Source: Bacteroidota bacterium (lineage in GTDB: Bacteria; Bacteroidota; Rhodothermia; Rhodothermales; Rubricoccaceae). From it: DNA of 42,659 nt. The stretch spans positions 1 to 42,659 of the forward strand of contig JBCBNX010000028.1 of the NCBI GenBank assembly GCA_039821555.1, read 5' to 3'. The notes beneath the pieces were generated by a model. That model was not told where the DNA came from and did no database searches. It worked only from the letters and a program-made list of their open reading frames with translations. The translations under genes were made by a program, and so were the position numbers. Positions 35,255 to 42,556 of this stretch are shown here, in pieces. Positions within the stretch are counted from its first letter, which is position 1. Each line of letters starts with the position of its first letter.

Positions 35255-35934
35255 CGGTTCAGGAGATTGGGTGCGAAGTGGTGGAGGCGGTCGCGCAGCG
35301 TGCGGAGCGCCTGTACGAGATGGTTGTTGACGGTGCGGGGCGAGACGCCCATCACGTCGGCTATTTCGGCGTGCGAGAGGCCGTCGAAGCGGCTGAGGGT
35401 GAGGGCCTCGCGCTGGCGGTCGGGGAGGTCTGCGATCCACGCCTGAAGGCGAGCGTCCAAGGCTTTGGCCTCGGCCTCGGCATCGGGGAGCGGAGATGCG
35501 CTCACGCCTGTGGCAAGCGGGGTCCCGGCGGTGTGCTCGGCGAGAAGGTCCGCGCGGGTGCGGCGGTCACGAGCTCGGTTGTACGCGAGGTTGCGCACGG
35601 TGCGGTAGACAAGGGCCTTGATCGAGCGAGTCGGGTCGAGGTCGGCGCGGCGTTCCCAGAGTCGGGCGTAGGCCTCCTGCACGAGGTCGGCGGCCACAGC
35701 CGAGTCGCGCACAAGGGAGTCAGCGAAGCGGGTGAGGCCGCCGTGGGTCGCGCGAAAGAACGCCTCGAAGGCACGCGGGTCCGCCCTGCGGATAGCCACG
35801 CACCAGGTGGCGAGCTGCAGGTCCGGCCCGGACGCTTCGTGCGTCGCAGAGTCCGAACGCGACGCTTCGGCCGAGTTGGGGGACGAAGATGAGCGAGAGC
35901 CCGACGAGGACGAACCGCGACGGCGAGAGGACAT
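35251..35934 (-). CDS. ECF sigma factor of the FecR/TonB signalling unit
   Basis: This encodes 227 aa from the ATG at 35934. The first ~45 residues are strikingly Ser/Arg-rich (MSSRRRGSSSSGSRSSSSPN) and outside the sigma fold; a later GTG (VAIRRADPRAFEAFF) could be the real start. Region 2: FEAFFRATHGGLTRFADSLVRDSAVAADLVQEAYARLWERR, then TRSIKALVYRTVRNLAYNRARDRR. Region 4: LPDRQREALTLSRFDGLSHAEIADVMGVSPRTVNNHLVQALRTLRDRL. This is the FecI-like branch. It heads the triad and overlaps fecR by four bases. Its likely target is the promoter of the receptor and its own operon. Confidence 0.9.
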   Translation of the reverse strand: MSSRRRGSSSSGSRSSSSPNSAEASRSDSATHEASGPDLQLATWCVAIRRADPRAFEAFFRATHGGLTRFADSLVRDSAVAADLVQEAYARLWERRADLDPTRSIKALVYRTVRNLAYNRARDRRTRADLLAEHTAGTPLATGVSASPLPDAEAEAKALDARLQAWIADLPDRQREALTLSRFDGLSHAEIADVMGVSPRTVNNHLVQALRTLRDRLHHFAPNLLNR

Positions 35935-36220
35935 GGGGAGACGCGCTGGGTCGAAGTGGGGGAGCGGCCCGGCATACCCACGCACAGCCGTCCCTGGGGG
36001 CGGCATTGGCGCAACGGCAAGAGCGGAGACGGAGGTAGACACGGGCCAGGGCAAGATCGAGACACGCAGGGTGGGCATGGGGCTGGATGCGCCCATCGGA
36101 TCGTTGTACCCTTGGAGTTCACCGGATGACTAGGTAAGGGTTTCCGCTAGAGACACATCGGGTCAGCGGAGCGCACCCTGGCGAGGAACCCAACCTGGGA
36201 AGTGCTCCGTTCCCCAACCG

Positions 36221-36820
36221 ATGTCTTCCCCCCCTCGCACGATTCCCCCCCTTGGCGATGCCGCCCCCCGACGCGGCAACGCGTACTCGCGGGCCTTCGG
36301 GCGGTTCGTGCTGGCCGTCTGCGGCCGGTGGCGCATCGTGGGCGAGCTGCCCAACGAGCCGCGCTTCGTGCTGGTAGTGGCGCCCCACACCTCCAACTGG
36401 GACGGGCTGATCGGCCTAGCCGCGGCGGTCGCCATCGGGGTGCGCGTGCGGTTCCTGGCGAAGCACACGCTGTTTCGCGGCCCGCTCGGGTGGCTCCTGC
36501 GCCTGCTCGAAGGCATCCCCGTCCGGCGAGGGCGCAGCGGCCACCTCGTCGAAGACGTCGTGGACCTGTTCGAGCGCGAGGAGTTCGTGCTCGCCATCAC
36601 GCCCGAGGGGACCCGCAAGCACGTCGACCGCTGGCGCACGGGCTTCTACCACATCGCCCACCGGGCGCAGGTGCCGCTCTTCATGATCGCGCTCGACTAT
36701 CCGACGCGCGAAGTGCGGCTGGGCCCGCTCCTCCGCACCAACGGCGACATGAGAGCGCAGGTCGAACTCATGCGCGATTACTTCGCCACCATCGATGGCA
36801 AAAACCCCGAATACGCCTAA
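36221..36820 (+). CDS. 1-acyl-glycerol-3-phosphate acyltransferase-like protein
   Basis: This encodes 199 aa. The PlsC-type catalytic motif HxxxxD is present as HTSNWD (His56, Asp61), followed by the FLAKHTLFRGPLGWLLRLLEGIPVRRG block and the ITPEGTRK substrate motif. The N-terminal hydrophobic segment is short (RFVLAVCGRWRIV). The small size and HTSNWD variant resemble lysophospholipid acyltransferases of Bacteroidota, which complete phosphatidic acid or acylate other lipids at the inner membrane. It overlaps the next gene by one base (TAATG at 36818-36822). Confidence 0.88.
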   Translation: MSSPPRTIPPLGDAAPRRGNAYSRAFGRFVLAVCGRWRIVGELPNEPRFVLVVAPHTSNWDGLIGLAAAVAIGVRVRFLAKHTLFRGPLGWLLRLLEGIPVRRGRSGHLVEDVVDLFEREEFVLAITPEGTRKHVDRWRTGFYHIAHRAQVPLFMIALDYPTREVRLGPLLRTNGDMRAQVELMRDYFATIDGKNPEYA

Positions 36821-37338
36821 TGAGCACGCACGCACCCCCCGCTGCCGCCCACACCGCAACCCGCACCGAGCGCTACGCCGAGGTCGCCGCCCGCATCGAC
36901 GCGCTGCTCGACGGCGAGACGGACTGGACGGCGGCCATGGCGACGGTCGCCTGCGAACTGCACCACGCCTTCGACCACTACCACTGGACCGGCTTCTACC
37001 GCGCCGTGTCCGACGACCTACTCACCATCGGGCCGTACCAGGGCGGCCACGGCTGCCTGCGTATCCCGTTCGACCAGGGCGTCTGCGGCGCAGCGGCGCG
37101 CACCCAGACCACGCAACTCGTCCCCGATGTGGAGGCGTTCCCCGGCCACATCGCCTGCTCGTCGTCGACGCGCTCGGAGGTCGTTGTGCCGGTGCTCACC
37201 CCTGAGGGCACGCTCCTCGCCGTGCTCGATGTCGACTCGGACGACCCCGATGCGTTCACCGCGGCCGAGGACCAGGCCGAGCTGGAGACGCTCTGTGCCC
37301 GCCTCGGTGCCCAGTTCGCCCATACGGCGCAGCGCTAG
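36820..37338 (+). CDS. msrC: free methionine-(R)-sulfoxide reductase (GAF domain)
   Basis: This encodes 172 aa from the ATG at 36820, which overlaps the acyltransferase stop. It is a single GAF domain of the fRMsr class: HHAFDHYHWTGFYRAV, then IGPYQGGHGCLRIPFDQGVCGAAAR, then VPDVEAFPGHIACSSSTRSEVVVP. The three cysteines of the redox cycle are at positions 79, 89 and 113, and the substrate-pocket residues around SSTRSE are conserved. The enzyme reduces free Met-R-sulfoxide using thioredoxin. Coupling to an acyltransferase gene has no obvious biochemical logic. Confidence 0.92.
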   Translation: MSTHAPPAAAHTATRTERYAEVAARIDALLDGETDWTAAMATVACELHHAFDHYHWTGFYRAVSDDLLTIGPYQGGHGCLRIPFDQGVCGAAARTQTTQLVPDVEAFPGHIACSSSTRSEVVVPVLTPEGTLLAVLDVDSDDPDAFTAAEDQAELETLCARLGAQFAHTAQR

Positions 37339-37349
37339 CCGGGACGACG

Positions 37350-37377
37350 GTGCTTGCTTGGTCGTGCTTGCTTGGTA
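37350..37377. repeat. 14-bp tandem duplication after the fRMsr gene
   Basis: The unit gtgcttgcttggtc (37350-37363) is followed by gtgcttgcttggta (37364-37377), 13 of 14 positions identical, lying 12 bp after the stop codon. Confidence 0.85.
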
Positions 37378-37440
37378 GAGTCCAAGCAGACGCCTACTTT
37401 GGAGGCACCACCGGCCTCACACCACCAACCCTACGCAGTC

Positions 37441-37686
37441 ATGGGCGGCTTGCTTTTCTGGATCATCGTCGGCCTGGTTGCAGGCTTCATCGCGGAGAAG
37501 GTGATGAAGCGCTCGATGGGCCTGCTTGGCAACCTCGGCGTTGGCCTCCTCGGCGCCATCCTCGGCGGGTTCGTGTTCGACCTGATCGGCATCGGCGACG
37601 ACGGCGGACTGATCTTCAGCATCCTCGTTGCCACCGTTGGCGCGATCCTGCTGCTCTTCATCGTCAACAAGGTGCGCGGTCGGTGA
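37441..37686 (+). CDS. GlsB/YeaQ/YmgE-family membrane protein
   Basis: This encodes 81 aa from the ATG at 37441 (an upstream in-frame start at 37354 lies in repeats). The glycine-rich transmembrane pattern is typical: LLFWIIVGLVAGFIAEKVM, GLLGNLGVGLLGAILGGFVFDLIG, LIFSILVATVGAILLLFIVNKV, giving three helices. The family is induced by general stress in other bacteria but its activity is unknown. It converges with hisI. Confidence 0.9.
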   Translation: MGGLLFWIIVGLVAGFIAEKVMKRSMGLLGNLGVGLLGAILGGFVFDLIGIGDDGGLIFSILVATVGAILLLFIVNKVRGR

Positions 37687-37705
37687 ACGCCGCGCTGGGC
37701 GTCGT

Positions 37706-38125
37706 TCAGGAGCCGTAGACCTTGGCCGGGTCGAAGAGCAACTCGCCGCGCTCGACGAGACCGTCGTTGGTGGCTTCCAAGTAGAAGCACGTGCGGCGCC
37801 CTGTGTGGCACGCAGCCCCGCCAATCTGCTCGATCTTGAAGAGGATGGCGTCCCCGTCGCAATCGACGTGCACACTCACGACGCGCTGCGTGTTGCCCGA
37901 CGACTCGCCCTTGCGCCACACCTTCTGGCGTGAGCGGCTCCAGTAGACCATCGTGCCGGTCTCCAGCGTCTCGCGCAGCGTGTCGGCGTTCATGTAGGCG
38001 AGCATCAGCACGTCGCCTGTGGCATAGTCCTGCGCGATGGCGGTCACAAGGCCGTCGGCGTTGTACGTTGCGGCGTCAAGGACGGGCTGCGGGTCGGCGA
38101 GCTTTAGGGGCGTGAAGTCTGACAC
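37706..38125 (-). CDS. hisI: phosphoribosyl-AMP cyclohydrolase HisI
   Basis: This encodes 139 aa from a GTG at 38125 (VSDFTPLKLADPQ); the frame runs upstream to 38332 but is not protein-like, and no ATG lies between. Diagnostic motifs: GDVLMLAYMNADTLRETLETG, YWSRSRQKVWRKGESSGNTQ, the metal-binding DCDGDAI, and HTGRRTCFY with the catalytic cysteines Cys106 and Cys113. It catalyses the third step of histidine biosynthesis (PR-AMP to ProFAR). It is not fused to HisE, and no other his genes are adjacent. Confidence 0.95.
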   Translation of the reverse strand: MSDFTPLKLADPQPVLDAATYNADGLVTAIAQDYATGDVLMLAYMNADTLRETLETGTMVYWSRSRQKVWRKGESSGNTQRVVSVHVDCDGDAILFKIEQIGGAACHTGRRTCFYLEATNDGLVERGELLFDPAKVYGS

Positions 38126-38548
38126 GGGAGCGGGGTGTTGACGGGAGAACGGGAGAACGGGAGCGGGCGCAAATGGCGAGTCCGGGAGGCAAGTTTCGAA
38201 GGCAGAGGCGTCCCCACAGAAAAATCGCGGGAGCCCCGTGCTATGTCGGCCGCTGGAAGCTGTGCAGGTCGCCGGCTCGACTGGAAGACCGCGCTGTGGA
38301 AGGACGAGACGGGGGGCGGTACGAAAGGGCATGCGGTGGGTCCTCTGACAGGTCTGTCTACCCGTTTCGAAAGGGGCCCAGTCCTAAAATGGGACGGTAG
38401 TTGCTAGAGAGCAATAGAACCAGGTATTACCGCATTCCGATTCCACAACCGGGTCCCATAGTGAGATGCGGCGCCAGAGGAACGCTGTTCTCGGAGGCAT
38501 AGGGCCCTCGTCAAGTTCCACGCCCTGCGTCTCTCCGCCGACGGCCCC
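38126..38548. promoter_or_regulatory. 423-bp divergent region before the pilin-like operon
   Basis: No convincing gene is present. An 8-bp unit (gggagaac) is repeated about 2.6 times at 38143-38163. A possible plus-strand promoter is TTGCTA (38401-38406), an 18-bp spacer, then TATTAC (38425-38430), about 120 bp before the first pilin-like gene. The -35 overlaps a small palindrome (ttgct agag agcaa). Both the promoter and the palindrome are by-eye suggestions. Confidence 0.3.
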
Positions 38549-39085
38549 ATGACTCAGACCTTCTACTCCCTGATTGCCGTGTTCATGTTCACCATGGTGG
38601 GGCTCACCATGCACCGCCACGTCAACAACACCGAACGCAACGCCATTGCCCGCGAGATCGAAAGCGTGGGCCTCAACGTGGCGCTCTACTGGGCCAACCA
38701 GGTCAAGAACTACGCCTTCGACGAGGCCGACGTGGGTGTGCTCGGGATGCGCTCCGAAAGCGATGTGGCTGGCCTAGCCGCGCCAGCGGGCCTCGGCCCT
38801 GAAGCCGGGGAAACCAGCCCCGACACCTTCGACGACATCGACGACTTCAACGGATACAGCATCACGGTGAGCCAGCCCATCGCGGAGGGCACGCAGGACT
38901 ACACCGTGTCCTTCGCGGTGCGCTACGTCAGTCCGCTCGACTTCGAAATCGATAGTGCAAGCGAGACCACGGCCAAGAGCGTCTCGGTGGTGACCCGGGC
39001 CGTTGAGGTGGCCTCGGACCGCCCGCCGATGGAGATCACGTTGGACGTCCCCCTCACGCCTGCCAAGCTCTTCCTCCACCAGTAG
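38549..39085 (+). CDS. pilin-like N-anchored exported protein 1
   Basis: This encodes 178 aa. A hydrophobic N-terminal helix (FYSLIAVFMFTMVGLTMH, about 5-22) continues into a polar amphipathic helix (NNTERNAIAREIESVGLNVALYWANQVKNYAF), the layout of type IV pilins and pseudopilins. A globular beta-rich domain follows (FNGYSITVSQPIAEGTQDYTVSFAVRYV). The canonical prepilin peptidase site (G before F, Glu at +5) is not seen. There are no cysteines. It is first of three same-strand genes with the same design. No family is recognised with confidence. Confidence 0.7.
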   Translation: MTQTFYSLIAVFMFTMVGLTMHRHVNNTERNAIAREIESVGLNVALYWANQVKNYAFDEADVGVLGMRSESDVAGLAAPAGLGPEAGETSPDTFDDIDDFNGYSITVSQPIAEGTQDYTVSFAVRYVSPLDFEIDSASETTAKSVSVVTRAVEVASDRPPMEITLDVPLTPAKLFLHQ

Positions 39086-39142
39086 GCCGCCCGCTTCTCC
39101 GCCGACCCGCCCGCCTGACCCGCTGCCCCAACGTACCCGTTC

Positions 39143-39895
39143 ATGCACGTCCTCCTCGACCATCTCTCGGCCATCATTGTTGGCACGGTGCTGTTGTTGG
39201 CGCTGCTCGTGTTCCAGATGCGCGAGCGCCTCAACAGCGTCGACGAAGCCATGCGTTACGAACTTCAGACGCGGGGCGAGGCCGTGATGACCAGCCTCGG
39301 CCAGGATCTCAACAACCTCGTCACCGAGGGCGATGCGGGAGATATGGGCCTGGCCCCGTCCGGCTGCGTCCTCGAACGGCACAGCGATGGGGTCGTGAGG
39401 TCCATTCAATGCCCCGGGTTGATTGAAACCGAGCCCGGTAATAAGGAACCCGGCACCGTGCGCTATTGGACGCAGCCAGCTGGGCGCTCCTACACCGTGG
39501 GCGACTCGGTCCGAACGGCCTACGTCCTCCATCGGGACATCGACACCTTCATGGGCGCCGACACGCAGCCGGTCGCGGACGCCGTGATTGGCTTCGACGT
39601 GACGCTGTTCGGTGCCAGCGGGGCACCGGTCACCGACGGGGCGGCCCCAGCCGACCTCTACGCGCTGCGGCTCAACGTCGAGCTGGCGAGCCAGGGCACC
39701 GCGGCGCTCACCAGCGACCAGGCTTCCGAGCGCCAGATCAACGTGGCACGCTTTGGGCACACGGTGCGCCCACCCAACCTCACCTACCTCGAGCGCTCTG
39801 CGAGCGGAGGCTTCGTGACCGGGAGCTCCCCTGGATCGTCGCCGACCACAACGTGGGAATCGGGAGATAGCAGCGGCGGCGACTCCGACGACTGA
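39143..39895 (+). CDS. pilin-like N-anchored exported protein 2
   Basis: This encodes 250 aa. One N-terminal transmembrane helix (LSAIIVGTVLLLALLVFQM, about 8-26) is continuous with a charged amphipathic helix (RERLNSVDEAMRYELQTRGEAVMTSLGQDLNNLV). A Cys pair (GCVLERHSDGVVRSIQC) may form a disulfide. The middle is beta-rich (VIGFDVTLFGAS ... LYALRLNVELASQG). The C-terminus is a low-complexity Ser/Gly/Asp tail (SSPGSSPTTTWESGDSSGGDSDD). There is no canonical prepilin cleavage site. It starts 57 bp after gene 1 and is likely co-transcribed with it. No family recognised. Confidence 0.7.
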   Translation: MHVLLDHLSAIIVGTVLLLALLVFQMRERLNSVDEAMRYELQTRGEAVMTSLGQDLNNLVTEGDAGDMGLAPSGCVLERHSDGVVRSIQCPGLIETEPGNKEPGTVRYWTQPAGRSYTVGDSVRTAYVLHRDIDTFMGADTQPVADAVIGFDVTLFGASGAPVTDGAAPADLYALRLNVELASQGTAALTSDQASERQINVARFGHTVRPPNLTYLERSASGGFVTGSSPGSSPTTTWESGDSSGGDSDD

Positions 39896-39961
39896 CGCAC
39901 CACGCCTGCTCTTCCTCCCGCTCCGTCCTCCACTTTTCCCCGACCGACCTCGTACCCTCTC

Positions 39962-42028
39962 ATGGGACGCTTCCTCGTACTCATCGTCATGGTTGCCGCT
40001 GTCACCACGGCGACGACCCTGCTCCGAGACTCCTCGACGCGGCTCGACGCGCAGCGCAAGCAGTCGGCCACGCACGACCTCGCGCTCGCCCGCGAGGCCG
40101 CCGACGCCGCCCACACGGCGGTCCTCACGGCGATGCTGCGCGGCGGTCAGCTCAACAACGACCTCCCGCTCGCAGAGACGTTCGAGATCGACGGGCGCAG
40201 CGTTCGCATCGACCGGTTCGAGCCGCGCGGCGACACCGTCTACTTCTCCGTGACGGGCATGAGCGGCGGGAGCCAGCACAGCATCGCGAGCAACTACCTC
40301 GTCACCGACGTCGACTTCCCTGGGCCGCTCTGGATCGACGCGCCCTACGCCACGGCCAGCATCGACCCCATGACGACGATCAACGCGGTGGACGATGACG
40401 GGCTGCTGCGCGCGAGCTACCTCGACTATAGCAAGCTCTACGACTACCGCCTCGACAACATCCTCAGCGCATCGACGATGGTGAACAACGTCCAGTCGGC
40501 GCTCAGCGCGGCGGCTGGAACGCGCCAAGGCCTCGACGCGCGGCAGGATCTGGGGTCGGTGCTGAGCGCGTACAGCACGCCGAGCCTCGTCGAGCTCTAC
40601 GGGGACATCCTCTCGGGCTTCACCGCGCAAGACGTTCAGCTGACGGCCTCGACCACGCTGTCGAGCAACCAGGCCTACGGGCAGCGCGGGAGCCGCAGCG
40701 TGCGTGATGCCCGCTTCGTGCGGGTCGAGGGGGACCTCCGTATCCCGTCCGGGCGAACGCTCGAAGGCAACGGCGTGCTCCTGGTGGAGGGCAACCTCGT
40801 CGTGGAGGGCACACTCCGGTGGGACGGCCTCATCTACATCCGCTCCTTCGAGCAGGAGGTGCGGATGGACGTGAGCACGGGGACGGCCGAGATCCGCGGG
40901 GCGCTCATCGTGGAGCAGGAGGCGCCGCCGCCGGGAGGGCACATGGACCTCACGATCTACCGCGACATGACCGGCCAGTGGACGCAGCCGAGCGGCGAGA
41001 TCGACATGTACTCCAACTCGTGGACGCAGCACACCCACCGTAGCGAGCGGTTCATGCCGGACCGGCAGGTGACCCTGCTCGACCGGCCGGGCGGCAACCC
41101 CCACGAATCGTACGCCCGCCTCTCAGAGACGCTGGGCAACCTCAGCCCGGCCGATCAGGTCTTCTTCGAGTTCGACAACCTGAGCTACGACGGCCTCGCC
41201 AACTTCCGCCTGGCTGCCGAGGACACAACCCGCGTCGGCTCCATCAACGGCGGCTTCGGCGGCTTCTCCGCGAGCGACATCGCGCAGCACCGCACCCGCA
41301 CCTTCGAGGCGCAGGACATCGACGCGTTCGAGATCGACATCCGGAGCCTCCGCCTCCTCAAGCACCACTTCGACGACGAGCCCACGACCGACCCCGAGGC
41401 CGACTGCACGTGGAACACCTACCCGTGGAATACCGGATGCGTCCCGCTCAACTGGCCCTTCAACACGAAGTGGCTCTACGACCGCGGCGGCGCGCTCCGC
41501 GTCAAGCTCTTCCACGAGACGCTGCTCGCCGAGAGCCTGATCTACGAGGCCGTCTTTTACTGGCACCGGCGCGGCGCCTGGGACACCGCCGAGCGCGACG
41601 CTGAGATCGCGGCCGACCAGCAGTGGCGCACCGACATCGAGAACGGCATGGGCTATGGCTCTGCGGTCAACTTCGGCCCCAACGTCACGCTCGAGTTCGA
41701 CCAGGCGCGCCTGGAGCCGGCCTTGCGTCGCCTCGGCTACTCTTCGGACAACATCCGGCACCTGGCTTCAGCGGCCCAGAGCTCCACCGCCAGCGAGCGG
41801 GCCATGGCGGAGGCCTCGGAGCAGGAGCTTCCGACAGGGGGCCCGCAGGAGCCGAGTGAGGCCGTGATCTGCTACAACGGGCTCACCATGAGCAAGTCCG
41901 GGACAGCGCTGGAGTACTATCTCAGCCAGGGCGCCACACAGGGGCCGTGCGCGGACCCGTCGGAGGGCAACGATGCCTACCAGTGGTGGAGCGACCTGTG
42001 GGAATGGATGGGAGGCTGGTGGTCGTAG
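39962..42028 (+). CDS. PilX-like large exported protein 3 with Trp-rich tail
   Basis: This encodes 688 aa. The N-terminal helix (FLVLIVMVAAVTTATTLL, about 4-21) leads into an Ala-rich amphipathic helix (LALAREAADAAHTAVLTAML), the pattern of PilX N-terminal regions. A central beta-helical stretch (VEGDLRIPSGRTLEGNGVLLVEGNLVVEGTLRWDGLIYI) looks like DUF7305/polymer-forming repeats found in PilX-type pilus assembly proteins. The C-terminal half has two Cys pairs (ADCTW...TGCVP; VICYN...GPCADP) and ends YQWWSDLWEWMGGWWS, six Trp in 16 residues. It probably lies outside the cytoplasm, perhaps at the tip of a pilus-like fibre or in the cell envelope (inference). It starts 66 bp after gene 2. Confidence 0.75.
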   Translation: MGRFLVLIVMVAAVTTATTLLRDSSTRLDAQRKQSATHDLALAREAADAAHTAVLTAMLRGGQLNNDLPLAETFEIDGRSVRIDRFEPRGDTVYFSVTGMSGGSQHSIASNYLVTDVDFPGPLWIDAPYATASIDPMTTINAVDDDGLLRASYLDYSKLYDYRLDNILSASTMVNNVQSALSAAAGTRQGLDARQDLGSVLSAYSTPSLVELYGDILSGFTAQDVQLTASTTLSSNQAYGQRGSRSVRDARFVRVEGDLRIPSGRTLEGNGVLLVEGNLVVEGTLRWDGLIYIRSFEQEVRMDVSTGTAEIRGALIVEQEAPPPGGHMDLTIYRDMTGQWTQPSGEIDMYSNSWTQHTHRSERFMPDRQVTLLDRPGGNPHESYARLSETLGNLSPADQVFFEFDNLSYDGLANFRLAAEDTTRVGSINGGFGGFSASDIAQHRTRTFEAQDIDAFEIDIRSLRLLKHHFDDEPTTDPEADCTWNTYPWNTGCVPLNWPFNTKWLYDRGGALRVKLFHETLLAESLIYEAVFYWHRRGAWDTAERDAEIAADQQWRTDIENGMGYGSAVNFGPNVTLEFDQARLEPALRRLGYSSDNIRHLASAAQSSTASERAMAEASEQELPTGGPQEPSEAVICYNGLTMSKSGTALEYYLSQGATQGPCADPSEGNDAYQWWSDLWEWMGGWWS

Positions 42029-42233
42029 CCGTCGTCCCCCGCGAACGGACCCGGACCGCATCGCCAGCGGAGCGCCCTGCACGAACGCGCTCAGCCCGGT
42101 GATGGCGCGGCCGACGATGAGCGTGTTCATCTCGTAGGTGCCCTCGTAGGAGTAGACCGCCTCGGCATCCGCAAACAGCCGCGCCACGTCGTGCTCCAAG
42201 TAGGACGCCGTTGCCGCCGAACGCCTTCACGGT
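42029..42233 (-). pseudogene. acyl-CoA dehydrogenase C-terminal remnant, frameshifted
   Basis: On the minus strand the segment from about 42233 reads KAFGGNGVLL, then, after a frame change near 42198 (one extra base; cttggag where ctggag would keep frame), EHDVARLFADAEAVYSYEGTYEMNTLIVGRAITGLSAFV. This matches the C-terminal helix bundle of acyl-CoA dehydrogenases (GGNG motif, then YEGTxxxNTLIVGRAITG). Everything upstream of KAFGGNG, including the FAD and substrate domains, is missing; the sequence to the right is unrelated. No stop follows at the usual place, and the frame runs into the antisense of the preceding gene. It is a decayed fragment. Confidence 0.8.
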
Positions 42234-42556
42234 ACCAGAAGCTCACCGCAATTCGAGCGATGGGCTTCGATGTAAGACTTGAGTCCGTCAACTACTGTAA
42301 CTCTAGCTACGGTAGCTGGCTTGGACGTGAAGACGATACGTAGTGTCTTGTCGCCATTCGTGGAACCGAGGAGTGAAACCCGAAGCGTCTCAAAGCCTCC
42401 ATTCGTAATGAAGCGCAGAGCGCACTGCTCGAAACACATGACTTGCTCCTTGAGCATGCCGTTTAATCTCAGGCAAACAGGCTCATCGCGTTGAATTGCT
42501 GGGGGCCACCTCTTGTCCTTAGAGACAGGCAGGCACGAGTTAACAGGATCTACCAT
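42227..42556 (-). CDS. hypothetical protein of atypical composition
   Basis: This encodes 109 aa from the ATG at 42556 (a TTG at 42565 is possible). Base composition is near 50% G+C by eye, much lower than the rest of the window, with relaxed third positions. The sequence has four cysteines and alternating beta-like stretches (FETLRVSLLGS, TLRIVFTSKPATVARVTVVDG), ending KSYIEAHRSNCGELLVP. No signal peptide or known domain is seen. Its 3' end runs into the acyl-CoA dehydrogenase remnant, so its natural C-terminus may also be altered. It could be a laterally acquired gene. Confidence 0.45.
   Translation of the reverse strand: MVDPVNSCLPVSKDKRWPPAIQRDEPVCLRLNGMLKEQVMCFEQCALRFITNGGFETLRVSLLGSTNGDKTLRIVFTSKPATVARVTVVDGLKSYIEAHRSNCGELLVP

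Noticed and set aside
34223..35440. FecR starting at the far upstream codon near 35440
   Set aside because: The upstream part is the antisense-like, Arg/Pro-rich overlap of the sigma gene; the ATG at 35254 overlapping the sigma stop is the natural coupled start.
37706..38332. Long N-terminal extension on HisI
   Set aside because: HisI proteins begin close to the LKLADPQ-type segment; the extra 69 residues are Cys/Pro/Arg-rich and not family-like, so the GTG at 38125 is preferred.
38135..38407. Small open frame in the hisI to pilin-like gap
   Set aside because: It begins inside an 8-bp repeat, has poor third-position bias, and overlaps another open frame of equal quality.
38774..41104. 776-codon minus-strand open frame across the pilin-like operon
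   Set aside because: It spans two intergenic gaps and the antisense of three genes with good sense-strand codon use; the product is Arg/Gly/His-rich and unlike a protein.
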